Source of the DNA: Clostridiaceae bacterium
GTDB taxonomy: Bacteria; Bacillota; Clostridia; Saccharofermentanales; DTU023
Length of the DNA: 32,849 nucleotides
Direction of reading: 5' to 3'
NCBI GenBank assembly: GCA_012728535.1
Contig: JAAYEX010000022.1
Coordinates: forward strand, 1-32,849
The notes under the pieces were generated by a model that was not told the origin of the DNA, ran no database searches, and saw only the letters and a list, made by a program, of their open reading frames with translations. Both the position numbers and the translations under genes were made by a program. Of this stretch, positions 1 through 7,224 are shown one piece after another. Every line of letters begins with the position of its first letter. The stretch's first letter is position 1.

Positions 1-194
1 CCATAAATGACTTCACGCTTCACGGGTTTCCCTTCAGGACTGCTGATCGACAGATAGTTGCTGGCAGCCCTTCCTGAAAATGACGGCATGAAAGAAAAGA
101 ATAAAGCCATTGTCAGCAAGATAGCTGTAACACGGATTGCTTTTCCGATGCGCTTTTTGTTCGTATTCTTGATTGTTTTCTTAACTCTGTTCAT
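1..194 (-). CDS. Secreted protein of unknown function, N-terminal fragment (cut by window edge)
   Basis: An open frame begins at the ATG at 194-192 and runs off the left edge, giving 64 visible residues. The N-terminus is strongly basic (many Lys/Arg in the first 22 residues), followed by a hydrophobic stretch rich in Leu/Ala/Phe and a small-residue site (GRAAS), which is a classic Sec signal peptide, so the product is probably exported. The start lies inside the last codons of the MMPL transporter gene (14-bp overlap, different frame), with an AGGAG about ten bases upstream, indicating translational coupling. What is visible after the signal peptide does not identify a family. The context suggests it is exported together with, or works beside, the MMPL transporter, but that is inference. 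Confidence 0.72.
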   Translation of the reverse strand, partial: MNRVKKTIKNTNKKRIGKAIRVTAILLTMALFFSFMPSFSGRAASNYLSISSPEGKPVKREVIY

Positions 195-2298
195 TGTGAG
201 TCAACTCCTGTGTATCATTTCTATGTATAAGACGATCAGGCATAAAGTTTGCCCTCATCGTAGTTTTTTCAACAAAGCGGTCAAAAATTCTCAACAAATT
301 CGGCAAGAGGAATATGACCATGAATAAGGACAGCAGGGCGCCTCGTCCCAGGACCAGACCTAATTCACTGACAACAGTTATAGATGAGACTGCTGCCAAT
401 ACAAATCCGGCTGCTGCCAGAATAAATGCCGGTGCCATCAGTGAAGCCGCTGTGTCTGTAATCGATTTTCGCGAAGCTTCTTTTCTTCCCATAATTTGTC
501 GATTGTCCATATAGTGTTGGGTAAGCAATATTCCATAGTCGACAGTAGCGCCCAGCTGTACCGTGCTGACAATAAGATATCCGATATAGTTTAAATCCGT
601 GCCGTTAAAATAGGGAATGGCCAGATTGATCCAGATAGAAATCTCTATGGTCAGAACCAGCAAAATGGGCAAAGACAAGGAGCGGAAAGCAATAGCTATT
701 ACTACAGCCACAGCTAGGATAGCCAGGCCGTTAACAATTAGATTATCTTCCTTAATCGTATCCCTCATGTCGGTCATGATGAAGTTTTCACCTACAAGAT
801 GAACTTCCTCGCCTTCATTATAAATCTCTTCACTCAGCTCTCGGATGTGTTCCGCCAGCGCGAAGGTCTCGGGGCTTTCTGCAGGTGAATTGGAAACAAC
901 GATCATGCGGCTATAGTCATCGGTTAAGAGCTGACTCGTCAATTCCTCAGAAATAATATCAGGAGGTATGGCGGCACTGCTCATACTTATAAAGCTGGTC
1001 ACCGACTTGATTTCAGGCAGCTCTTCCAGCTTCTCAATAAAAACCTCTTCTTTCGCCGGCTTATCCCTGGGAACGAGCATGGCCATTTGCATATTGTTGC
1101 CGAATTTATCATTCACTATTTCTATATCTCTGGCAGCACGTGATCCTTCACCATAGCCACCCATGCCATAGAGGAAATTATTAGCTCGCTGCCCTAAAAA
1201 GACAGGAACAATAATCAGTGCGACGATAATCAGGATAGGAATCGCCAGTTTCGTTACAACCTTGGCCAGCCCTTTGAAAGAAGGTAAAAGTGACCTGTGT
1301 GTTGTCTTTTCGATAATCCTGTCTGTCAGCATGATCAGGGCAGGCAAGAGTGCAAATACCGTAATCAGACTGAAGACAATACCTTTGGCTAAAACCAGGC
1401 CCATGTCAGGCCCAAGCTTGAAGCGCATGAAAACCAGAGCCAGAAAACCGAATAATGTCGTTGCTGCAGAAGATGATACAGGCTGAAAGCTTTTCTTCAT
1501 TGATTTTTTAACGGCAACATCCAGGGGATCGCCTTCAGCTTTGTATTCATTAGTGCGGTGCAAAAAGAAGATGGCATAATCCATCGTCACGGCCAGCTGC
1601 AGTATAGCTGCCACAGATTGGGTTATGAAGGAAACCTCTGAAAAGATGATATTTGTCCCCAGATTGAGCAAGACACCCACGAAAATCACCAGCATGAACA
1701 AAATGGGTTCAAGCCAGGAATTGGTAGCAATAATCAGGATAACAAGAGCTATCGGCACTGCAAAAAGCATGATTCTTGTTACTTCTGACTGAGTTGCCAG
1801 CTGAGCTTCCGCCAGCTCGACAATCTGTCCACGAATGGCCCCGTCTTCTCCGGCTGCTTCTCTGAGACTAACTAAAGATTCAGCAGCATTATCTTTGTCA
1901 GCAGTAACCTGATACAAAGCGACCGAGTCCTTATAAAAGCTCTCAACTGTTGCCTGATCCTGCAGGTCTAAGGGAACCGCAAGATCCAGCTGATCATCCA
2001 GCCACAGGACCCCACTTACAGAATCAAGGTCCAACAATTTCTCCTTGAAAGCAAGGGCTTCTGATACCGTCATGTTCGGCATGGCTACCTCTACATTTGG
2101 TAGAGCCTCACCGAATTCCTCCTGCATCTTTTCCAACGCTACTGTTGAATCAGCCTCTTCCGGAATATAGGAAGAAAGGTCGAAGTTGGTTTTCACGCCG
2201 GTTGACAGAAAAATAGATACTGCTACCATAAGGGCAAAAATAATTGTCACCAGTTTGTGGTGTTTGACAATGCCATTAATGATCTTGTCACCTAACAT
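181..2298 (-). CDS. MMPL/RND-superfamily exporter
   Basis: A 705-residue polytopic membrane protein with the two-fold repeat of RND/MMPL transporters. Each half has one N-terminal helix, an extracytoplasmic domain and a cluster of about five helices. The fourth-helix motif occurs twice, as LAVTMDYAIFF in the first half and LGATVDYGILL in the second; the Asp-Tyr pair is the usual proton-relay position. Family members export lipids, lipopeptides or drugs; the substrate here cannot be read from sequence. The start ATG is preceded by GGAGG. The gene diverges from a TetR-type regulator across a perfect palindrome, so TetR control is likely. Its stop overlaps the start of a secreted-protein gene. 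At about 700 residues it is of the shorter bacterial MMPL type rather than the long mycobacterial MmpL type. Confidence 0.9.
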   Translation of the reverse strand: MLGDKIINGIVKHHKLVTIIFALMVAVSIFLSTGVKTNFDLSSYIPEEADSTVALEKMQEEFGEALPNVEVAMPNMTVSEALAFKEKLLDLDSVSGVLWLDDQLDLAVPLDLQDQATVESFYKDSVALYQVTADKDNAAESLVSLREAAGEDGAIRGQIVELAEAQLATQSEVTRIMLFAVPIALVILIIATNSWLEPILFMLVIFVGVLLNLGTNIIFSEVSFITQSVAAILQLAVTMDYAIFFLHRTNEYKAEGDPLDVAVKKSMKKSFQPVSSSAATTLFGFLALVFMRFKLGPDMGLVLAKGIVFSLITVFALLPALIMLTDRIIEKTTHRSLLPSFKGLAKVVTKLAIPILIIVALIIVPVFLGQRANNFLYGMGGYGEGSRAARDIEIVNDKFGNNMQMAMLVPRDKPAKEEVFIEKLEELPEIKSVTSFISMSSAAIPPDIISEELTSQLLTDDYSRMIVVSNSPAESPETFALAEHIRELSEEIYNEGEEVHLVGENFIMTDMRDTIKEDNLIVNGLAILAVAVVIAIAFRSLSLPILLVLTIEISIWINLAIPYFNGTDLNYIGYLIVSTVQLGATVDYGILLTQHYMDNRQIMGRKEASRKSITDTAASLMAPAFILAAAGFVLAAVSSITVVSELGLVLGRGALLSLFMVIFLLPNLLRIFDRFVEKTTMRANFMPDRLIHRNDTQELTHNEQS

Positions 2299-2395
2299 CT
2301 AATCCTCCATTTGTTTTGCGGTTATCGAAAGTAATAGACTAATTTGCTTATGCAAACCAGTATATATAGTCATTATTTTGATTGCCATGCACAAT

Positions 2396-2433
2396 ATATC
2401 GATAAGTGTCGATTATTCGACACTTATCGATAT
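2396..2433. promoter_or_regulatory. Perfect inverted repeat, likely TetR-family operator
   Basis: Two 17-bp arms, ATATCGATAAGTGTCGA and its exact reverse complement, flank a 4-bp TTAT spacer. The element lies in the 191-bp gap between the divergent MMPL exporter and TetR-type genes, 57 bp before the regulator ATG. TetR-family regulators typically bind palindromes in such gaps. A candidate -10 for the regulator (TATGCT at 2446-2451, or TAAAAT at 2451-2456) would put its -35 on the right arm, so binding could repress the regulator itself. AT-rich candidate -10 hexamers for the exporter lie to the left, around 2360-2366. Confidence 0.8.
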
Positions 2434-2489
2434 TAATGTTCGGATTATGCTAAAATGTTCGTAATTATTTTGAATTTGGAGGAAAGATC

Positions 2490-3152
2490 ATGGCTAAAAA
2501 AACGAAAGACTCTCATGCTGATCCTGACTTCATCATCTCCTTTGTAGCCAGTCCTGAAAAAGGCGACCGCCGCAGCCGGCGCACTGATATGCTCCTGCAA
2601 GAAAGTTTGGTAGACCTGCTTCAGAAAAAAAACTTGCGTGACATTACTGTGAGTGAACTGACAGAACATGCGGACTTAAGCAGAACCACCTTTTATTTGC
2701 ATTATGACAATATCGACCAGCTTTATAATCAACTGGAAGAGAATCTTTACCGGCAGTTTGTCAAAATACTGTCTGTCAGCACCGACAATTCTCACCCCAT
2801 CCAGCATGTCGTAGCCACAGCGGACGGCCAACCGAAAATTCCGATCATAGCCACTGTCTGCCGCGCAATTGAAGGTAACCCCCTGCTGGCGGCAACAATT
2901 ATTAACAACCCCAACGGCCAGCTTTTGCAGCGCATCTATACTGCAGGTTACGACAGTCTGATCGAAAACGTGCTTGATGTCTACCCGGACATAGCCAAAT
3001 ACAAAATAGATTACTACTACGCCTTCATCGTCCATGGGATAGTCGGCATGATTGAAACCTGGCTGTTGCGCAATCAGGAAGAAGACGTTGAGGAGATCAT
3101 CGAACTCTTAACCGAATACACCTTGATGCATCTGCAGTACTTTGTTGAATGA
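2490..3152 (+). CDS. TetR/AcrR-family transcriptional regulator
   Basis: A 220-residue protein. After about 25 residues of polar leader it has a TetR-type helix-turn-helix (roughly residues 33-80), with the hallmark run TTFYLHYDNIDQLY closing the DNA-binding domain. The rest is an all-helical ligand/dimer domain. The C-terminal segment (HGIVGMIETWL followed by an acidic helix) resembles the DhaS-like TetR C-terminal family common in Firmicutes. The ATG at 2490 follows GGAGG with a seven-base gap. It is divergent from the MMPL exporter gene and shares a perfect palindrome with it, so it most likely represses the exporter and its own gene in response to an unknown ligand. The DNA-binding assignment is firm; the target is inferred from position. 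Confidence 0.9.
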   Translation: MAKKTKDSHADPDFIISFVASPEKGDRRSRRTDMLLQESLVDLLQKKNLRDITVSELTEHADLSRTTFYLHYDNIDQLYNQLEENLYRQFVKILSVSTDNSHPIQHVVATADGQPKIPIIATVCRAIEGNPLLAATIINNPNGQLLQRIYTAGYDSLIENVLDVYPDIAKYKIDYYYAFIVHGIVGMIETWLLRNQEEDVEEIIELLTEYTLMHLQYFVE

Positions 3153-3194
3153 ATCAGCCTCGATAATTAATAAAAAGCTTTAAATTAATGTCTC

Positions 3195-3223
3195 TTGAAC
3201 ATCTTCTGCAAGGTCAGGATAAT
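3195..3223 (+). promoter_or_regulatory. Putative sigma-70-type promoter for the 3304-5270 gene pair
   Basis: TTGAAC at 3195-3200 and GATAAT at 3218-3223 are separated by exactly 17 bp and lie 80 bp before the membrane-protein start codon. The hexamers match the consensus at four of six and five of six positions. Assignment is by pattern only. Confidence 0.5.
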
Positions 3224-3243
3224 GTTAGAATTGTGAAGTGACG

Positions 3244-3269
3244 TAATTCATACATTCATGACTGAATTA
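3244..3269. repeat. Short inverted repeat in the leader of the membrane protein-symporter pair
   Basis: TAATTCA at 3244-3250 and TGAATTA at 3263-3269 form 7-bp arms around a 12-bp spacer, between the predicted promoter and the ribosome binding site. It could be a regulator binding site or a weak leader hairpin. AT-rich repeats of this length can occur by chance. Confidence 0.35.
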
Positions 3270-3303
3270 TCGTAGATCATAGTACACGCGAGGAGGCATA
3301 CTT

Positions 3304-3843
3304 ATGAAGAGGAGAACACTAGTCATCCTTGTCGCAGCGCTGGCCTCATTAGTCAGCATTCCTGTCGGAAATACAGATTTCCGCATTACTCCGGGCATCG
3401 TTGTCATGGTTGCAGGAATAAAGCTGTTCCGTTTTGACAAGGTTATCGGCTTCTCATTTTGGACCGGACTGGCAGTTTGTATGGCACGTATCGCCTATGC
3501 GGCTATCATAGGGATAAGCATCAGTCCGCTTTTAGTCGGATCTTACTTTCTAGAGATATTCTTTTATATCGGTTACGGCATAATTTATCATTTTGCAATT
3601 GCCAACATCCGTACCCGCTATCCGGTTCCTCTTGTGGTCTCCCTCGTTCTTTGTGACTTCGGTGGAAACTCTCTGGAATATCTGATGCGGTTCTTTTATG
3701 CCTCAGAGGTCTGGAGCGATACCTCCCTGCTGACTCTGTTACTGGCGGCCCTAACCCGCTCTGTTGTCATCATTCTTGTGGTTTGGCTTCTACAGCGTTT
3801 TGGACCAAAGTCAATCCGCACTGAGGAGGTAATCGCATCATGA
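3304..3843 (+). CDS. Small multi-pass membrane protein, resembles an orphan sensor-kinase membrane domain
   Basis: A 179-residue, very hydrophobic protein with about five predicted helices and no soluble domain. The arrangement, with a basic start, a short segment with FRITPG, several helices, then an Asp/Asn/Glu pattern (LCDFGGNSLEYLMR) before the last helix, reminds me of the N-terminal membrane region of GlnK/YcbA-type histidine kinases. Here no kinase follows, and the protein ends after its last helix. That resemblance is from memory and uncertain. A GGAGG precedes the ATG, and a candidate promoter lies upstream. Its stop overlaps the start of the AGCS symporter gene (ATGA), so the two are translationally coupled and the protein probably helps or senses for that transporter. 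It could also be an unrelated ECF-S-like or accessory membrane protein. Confidence 0.75.
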   Translation: MKRRTLVILVAALASLVSIPVGNTDFRITPGIVVMVAGIKLFRFDKVIGFSFWTGLAVCMARIAYAAIIGISISPLLVGSYFLEIFFYIGYGIIYHFAIANIRTRYPVPLVVSLVLCDFGGNSLEYLMRFFYASEVWSDTSLLTLLLAALTRSVVIILVVWLLQRFGPKSIRTEEVIAS

Positions 3844-5270
3844 ACTTCACAGATATAGTCAAGGTCATCAGTGACTTCCTCTGGAACTATATTTTACTTT
3901 TTGCCCTGCTCGGTGTCGGTATTTTTCTGAGCTTTAAACTGAAATTCCCTCAGGTGACCAAACTCTGGGCTAGTGTTAAGAAATTGATTCAGGATATCCG
4001 GAATAAGGTGGAGGTAGCTGAGGGTTCCATGACTCCCCTTCAATCTCTGGCAACTGCAGTTGCAGCCCAGGTCGGCACAGGTAATATTGTCGGTGTAGCT
4101 ACAGCTATAGCAGCCGGCGGTCCCGGAGCGGCTTTCTGGATGATTGTGTCAGCATTCTTCGGCATGTCAACCATATTTTCTGAAGCCGTCCTTGCTCAAT
4201 TTTACCGCGAAAGCAAAGATGGCCAACTCGTTGGCGGACCCGCCTACTATATTAAAAACGGGCTGAAATCCAAAGCTTTGTCTGTCATTTTTGCAATACT
4301 TTGTATTGTCGCTTTAGGCATTGTCGGCGTCATGGTACAGTCCAACTCGATTGTCAGCTCTCTGAATGAGGCTGTCGGCTTGTCCAAACCATTTATTACC
4401 ATCGGTTTAGCAGCCATAGTCGGTGTCATACTAATCGGTGGCATGCAACGGATCGCCAAATTTTCGGAAAAGGTCGTACCTGTGATGGCCTTCGCTTATA
4501 TACTCGGCAGCATCGTGATTATTCTGATGAATCTAGGCAGCTTTCTGCCCACCTTAAAACTGATCTTTGTCGGAGCTTTCACACCCCAGGCGATTGGAGG
4601 CGGCGTCTTAGGTATTACTGTCCAGGAGGCTGCCCGTTTCGGTCTGGCCCGGGGACTCTTTTCTAACGAAGCCGGTATGGGCTCGACACCGCACTCTCAC
4701 GCTGTTGCGCAAAACGATCATCCTGCAGACCAGGGCTTCATTGCCATGATTGGAGTCTTCATTTCAACTTTCCTGATTTGCATGTCCACAGTCATGGTTA
4801 ACATGGTCTCAGGCAGTTACAATATGACAATCCCAGCCAGCGAAATGAGCAAGGATGCAACGCTCATGACCCAGCAGGGCTTCGTCAATGGCTTCGGCAC
4901 CTTCGGCGGCATTTTCCTGTCCTTGTCCTTGTCTGCCTTTGCCCTGACAACAATAGTCGGTTGGTATTTCTTTGCTGAATCAAACGTAAAATTTCTGGCA
5001 GGTAATAAGAAGTTCCTGATCTCGGGATTCAAAGCTGTCGCGATAGCCTTTCTGGTAATCGGACCCCTGCTCGACCCCGACCTGATCTGGAATCTGGCTG
5101 ACCTATTTATGGGAGCGATGGCGCTACCCAACATAATTGCACTCTTTGCCCTGTCCGGTATGTCCAAACGCATTTTAGACCACTATGACCAGTATAAAAA
5201 GACCGGCAAGTTAGTTCCTCTGGATAAGTGTGAAATTTCGAGGAAAACTGTTGAGATTTCAAATGAATAA
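3840..5270 (+). CDS. AGCS-family sodium:alanine/glycine (or glutamine) symporter
   Basis: A 476-residue transporter of the alanine or glycine:cation symporter family. Family hallmarks seen are QVGTGNIVGVATAIAAGGPGA (about residues 78-98), GGPAYYIKNGL, and the most conserved block ARGLFSNEAGMGSTPHSHA (about residues 275-293). About ten to eleven membrane helices are expected. It imports a small neutral amino acid with sodium. Sequence alone does not separate alanine, glycine and glutamine carriers. The start codon overlaps the stop of the small membrane-protein gene (ATGA), and no other gene follows before the terminator at 5332-5365. AlsT and GlnT in Bacillus belong to this family, so no specific symbol is given. 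Confidence 0.93.
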   Translation: MNFTDIVKVISDFLWNYILLFALLGVGIFLSFKLKFPQVTKLWASVKKLIQDIRNKVEVAEGSMTPLQSLATAVAAQVGTGNIVGVATAIAAGGPGAAFWMIVSAFFGMSTIFSEAVLAQFYRESKDGQLVGGPAYYIKNGLKSKALSVIFAILCIVALGIVGVMVQSNSIVSSLNEAVGLSKPFITIGLAAIVGVILIGGMQRIAKFSEKVVPVMAFAYILGSIVIILMNLGSFLPTLKLIFVGAFTPQAIGGGVLGITVQEAARFGLARGLFSNEAGMGSTPHSHAVAQNDHPADQGFIAMIGVFISTFLICMSTVMVNMVSGSYNMTIPASEMSKDATLMTQQGFVNGFGTFGGIFLSLSLSAFALTTIVGWYFFAESNVKFLAGNKKFLISGFKAVAIAFLVIGPLLDPDLIWNLADLFMGAMALPNIIALFALSGMSKRILDHYDQYKKTGKLVPLDKCEISRKTVEISNE

Positions 5271-5331
5271 ATAAGGAATGTGGACAAATTTGGGAACAAA
5301 ACCATCAAAGATAACGAATATATAAAAAAAC

Positions 5332-5365
5332 AAAAGCCCTGTGATGCAGACACCGCAGGGCTTTT
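5332..5365. terminator. Bidirectional intrinsic terminator between the symporter and tRNA-Thr
   Basis: Ten-bp arms, AAAAGCCCTG at 5332-5341 and CAGGGCTTTT at 5356-5365, form a stem with a 14-base loop. Read on the minus strand, the stem is followed by a long T-rich run, which ends the tRNA transcript. On the plus strand it is followed by TTTTCGTTT and could end the symporter transcript. Confidence 0.85.
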
Positions 5366-5369
5366 CGTT

Positions 5370-5445
5370 TGGAGCCTGAGGACGGATTCGAACCCCCGAC
5401 CTGCTGATTACAAATCAGCTGCTCTGCCAACTGAGCTACTCAGGC
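5370..5445 (-). tRNA. tRNA-Thr(UGU)
   Basis: On the minus strand the 76 bases fold as a cloverleaf. The acceptor arms GCCTGAG/CTCAGGC pair perfectly, the D-loop contains AGTTGG, the anticodon stem is GCTGA/TCAGC with loop TTTGTAA (anticodon TGT), and the T-loop is TTCGAAT. The 3' end TCCA is encoded, including CCA. The T stem as read (GGGGG against CCGTC) contains one G-G mismatch and one G-T pair, which is slightly irregular. A promoter lies 31 bp upstream and an intrinsic terminator downstream, so the gene is transcribed alone. Confidence 0.95.
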
Positions 5446-5476
5446 ATTTTGCCGTTAAATATTTTCAGCATTGCTA

Positions 5477-5505
5477 ATCCTATCCGAGAATCAATTTCTT
5501 GTCAA
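5477..5505 (-). promoter_or_regulatory. Promoter of tRNA-Thr
   Basis: On the minus strand a perfect -35, TTGACA (5500-5505), and TAGGAT (5477-5482) are separated by 17 bp, ending 31 bp before the mature tRNA 5' end. A consensus -35 is typical of strong stable-RNA promoters. Confidence 0.75.
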
Positions 5506-5544
5506 CTTGCCTGCGATTTTTTAAGTTGATAATTGTAAAAATTA

Positions 5545-6900
5545 CTAGGAAAAATCAATTACCAACTCCCGCTCCAGTTTTCTCATATAGCTGAAGAAGG
5601 CAAAGATGAAGACCAGGGATACAAGATTGGTTGTGATGGTCATAGTCCACCAGATACCGTTAACTCCCAGAGACGTCGATGATAACCAGGCTGACATAGG
5701 AATCCGAGCTCCGATGAAAACTGTGGAAACAATCGCTGTAAAGCGTGTCTGCCCCAAAGCCGAAAATGCTGCTATGGTAATAATCTCCAATCCCAGTAAT
5801 ATCTGAGATGCAGACAGAATCTGTAAATAATCTTTTCCTCCGGCTATAGCTTCAGGCTCGGCCATAAACATAGCAGTGATATCTGCGGCAAAGAAATATA
5901 GGATAACCGTAGAAAAAATGCAGATTATGATCACTATCGCCGAAGCAGAACGGTAGCCTTGCTTCATCCTTTTCCCCTGCTCGGCGCCATAATTCTGCGA
6001 CATGAAAGCACTTACTGCTGAACCGAAACCATCAGCGGTCAGCCAGGAAATCGACTCCACCTGAGAGCCAAAGCGCTGAACTGCAACGCTAAGGTCACCA
6101 AATCGCACAACCATACGTGACACTACAATCGTGACCGTGGAACGAATCAGTGACTGTAAACCTGCCGGAAGGCCGATACGAAGGATATCGCGCACCCTGC
6201 TCCAGATAATCGCTTTGGAGAAAAGCCGCAAATTACTAAAAATCTCATCTTTTTTTGCCACGACCAGCAAAATAATTAACACAAAAATCTGGGCAATGAC
6301 AGTAGCTAGAGCGGCGCCGAACACGCCCATATTCATGGTGGTTATCATCAGGGGATCCAAAATCATATTTGCGACCAGCCCGACGGCATTTGCTATAAAG
6401 GGTGATTTGCTGTTACCCACCGTGGTCAGCAGGGAACTTAGAATTCTACCGCCAAAAGTAGCAAAAAGCCCAAAACTGCTTACCTGCAGATAAACTATAG
6501 AGTTGCTGTGAGTACCGGCTTCATTGAAATTGAAAATGGAAATGATCGGACCTGCGGCAAAAAAATAGACCAAAAAAAGAAGCAATGCTGCAAAATAGCC
6601 TAAACGCAATGACTCTCTTCCATAACAGCGAACCTCGTCAATCTTGCCCCGACCATAAGATTGGCCGCAATGGACCTGTCCGCCGATGCGCATAATGCTG
6701 AGTATTCCATCCGAAACCCACATAAGCAGGCCCCCGGTACCTACAGCGGCCACGGCCTGAGTGCCGAGCCTTCCGACCCAGAACATATCCGTCAGACTGT
6801 AAGCCAGACTGAGAAATGATCCCGCCATGATGGGAACTGCCAGCCTCACAATAGAAGATGTAACCGGCCCTTTTAATAAATCAACCTTTTTGCTGCGCAC
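5545..6900 (-). CDS. MATE-family multidrug/cation efflux transporter
   Basis: A polytopic protein of about 451 residues from the preferred start, with the twelve-helix, two-bundle pattern of MATE exporters. The N-terminal block (GPVTSSIVRLAVPIMAGS followed by DMFWVGRLGTQAVAAVG) and the internal repeat block (LRIGLPAGLQSLIRSTV) are typical, as is a Gln/Ser-rich helix around SQNYGAEQGKRMKQGY. MATE pumps extrude drugs or metabolites against sodium or protons; the substrate is unknown. The frame stays open to an ATG at 6939, but GTG at 6900 has AGGAG four bases before it and gives the usual short polar N-terminus. A hairpin lies just upstream of that AGGAG. It is transcribed away from the Rnf operon, and no neighbour suggests a substrate. 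Confidence 0.9.
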   Translation of the reverse strand: MRSKKVDLLKGPVTSSIVRLAVPIMAGSFLSLAYSLTDMFWVGRLGTQAVAAVGTGGLLMWVSDGILSIMRIGGQVHCGQSYGRGKIDEVRCYGRESLRLGYFAALLLFLVYFFAAGPIISIFNFNEAGTHSNSIVYLQVSSFGLFATFGGRILSSLLTTVGNSKSPFIANAVGLVANMILDPLMITTMNMGVFGAALATVIAQIFVLIILLVVAKKDEIFSNLRLFSKAIIWSRVRDILRIGLPAGLQSLIRSTVTIVVSRMVVRFGDLSVAVQRFGSQVESISWLTADGFGSAVSAFMSQNYGAEQGKRMKQGYRSASAIVIIICIFSTVILYFFAADITAMFMAEPEAIAGGKDYLQILSASQILLGLEIITIAAFSALGQTRFTAIVSTVFIGARIPMSAWLSSTSLGVNGIWWTMTITTNLVSLVFIFAFFSYMRKLERELVIDFS

Positions 6901-7224
6901 TTGACTCCTGACTGCACTTGTCGTGCAGAATCTCCTCATAGCATTCTACACGAATCCTGTAAAAGCGCCATTGCCATTATTCAGATACTTTCAGCCCCGA
7001 TTATCAGCTTTAATCAATAATTTGCATAAGCTTGTCCCGGTTAGAATTCAAGCTGATTTTTCAACACTTAACGAGCAAAGAAGTGCACAAAGATGCCACT
7101 CTTATGTTATTCTTCTTTATATTGATGTTAAAGTATTTCGACTTAAAGCTCGCAGCGCACAGACAATTAAATCAAGTCTTGCTGCTGAGAGTTTTTTTGC
7201 GAAAAAGTTCGGAGGTAAGTAAGG
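6901..7224. other. Divergent intergenic region between the MATE gene and rnfC
   Basis: About 320 bp that must hold the promoters of both the MATE gene and the rnf operon. The MATE side holds a perfect 6-bp hairpin (6912-6928) beside the GTG-start ribosome site. The rnf side ends with GGAGG at 7211-7215. AT-rich candidate -10 boxes exist (for example TAGAAT at 7042-7047 and TATATT at 7118-7123), but none has a convincing -35 at the right distance. Short frames here lack good ribosome sites and look non-coding. I recognise no riboswitch. Confidence 0.5.
6912..6928. repeat. Hairpin just upstream of the MATE ribosome binding site
   Basis: CTGCAC (6912-6917) and GTGCAG (6923-6928) are perfect 6-bp arms with a 5-base loop. 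On the minus strand the hairpin ends two bases before the AGGAG that serves the GTG start at 6900. It supports the view that this stretch is leader rather than coding, and could influence translation. Confidence 0.4.

Noticed and set aside
3153..3194. AT-rich inverted repeat after the TetR-type gene as a terminator
   Set aside because: The arms are short, made mostly of A and T, and are not followed by a clear T run.
5280..5477. 65-codon plus-strand frame across the tRNA-Thr region
   Set aside because: It reads through the terminator stem and antisense tRNA; the translation is an artefact of tRNA sequence.
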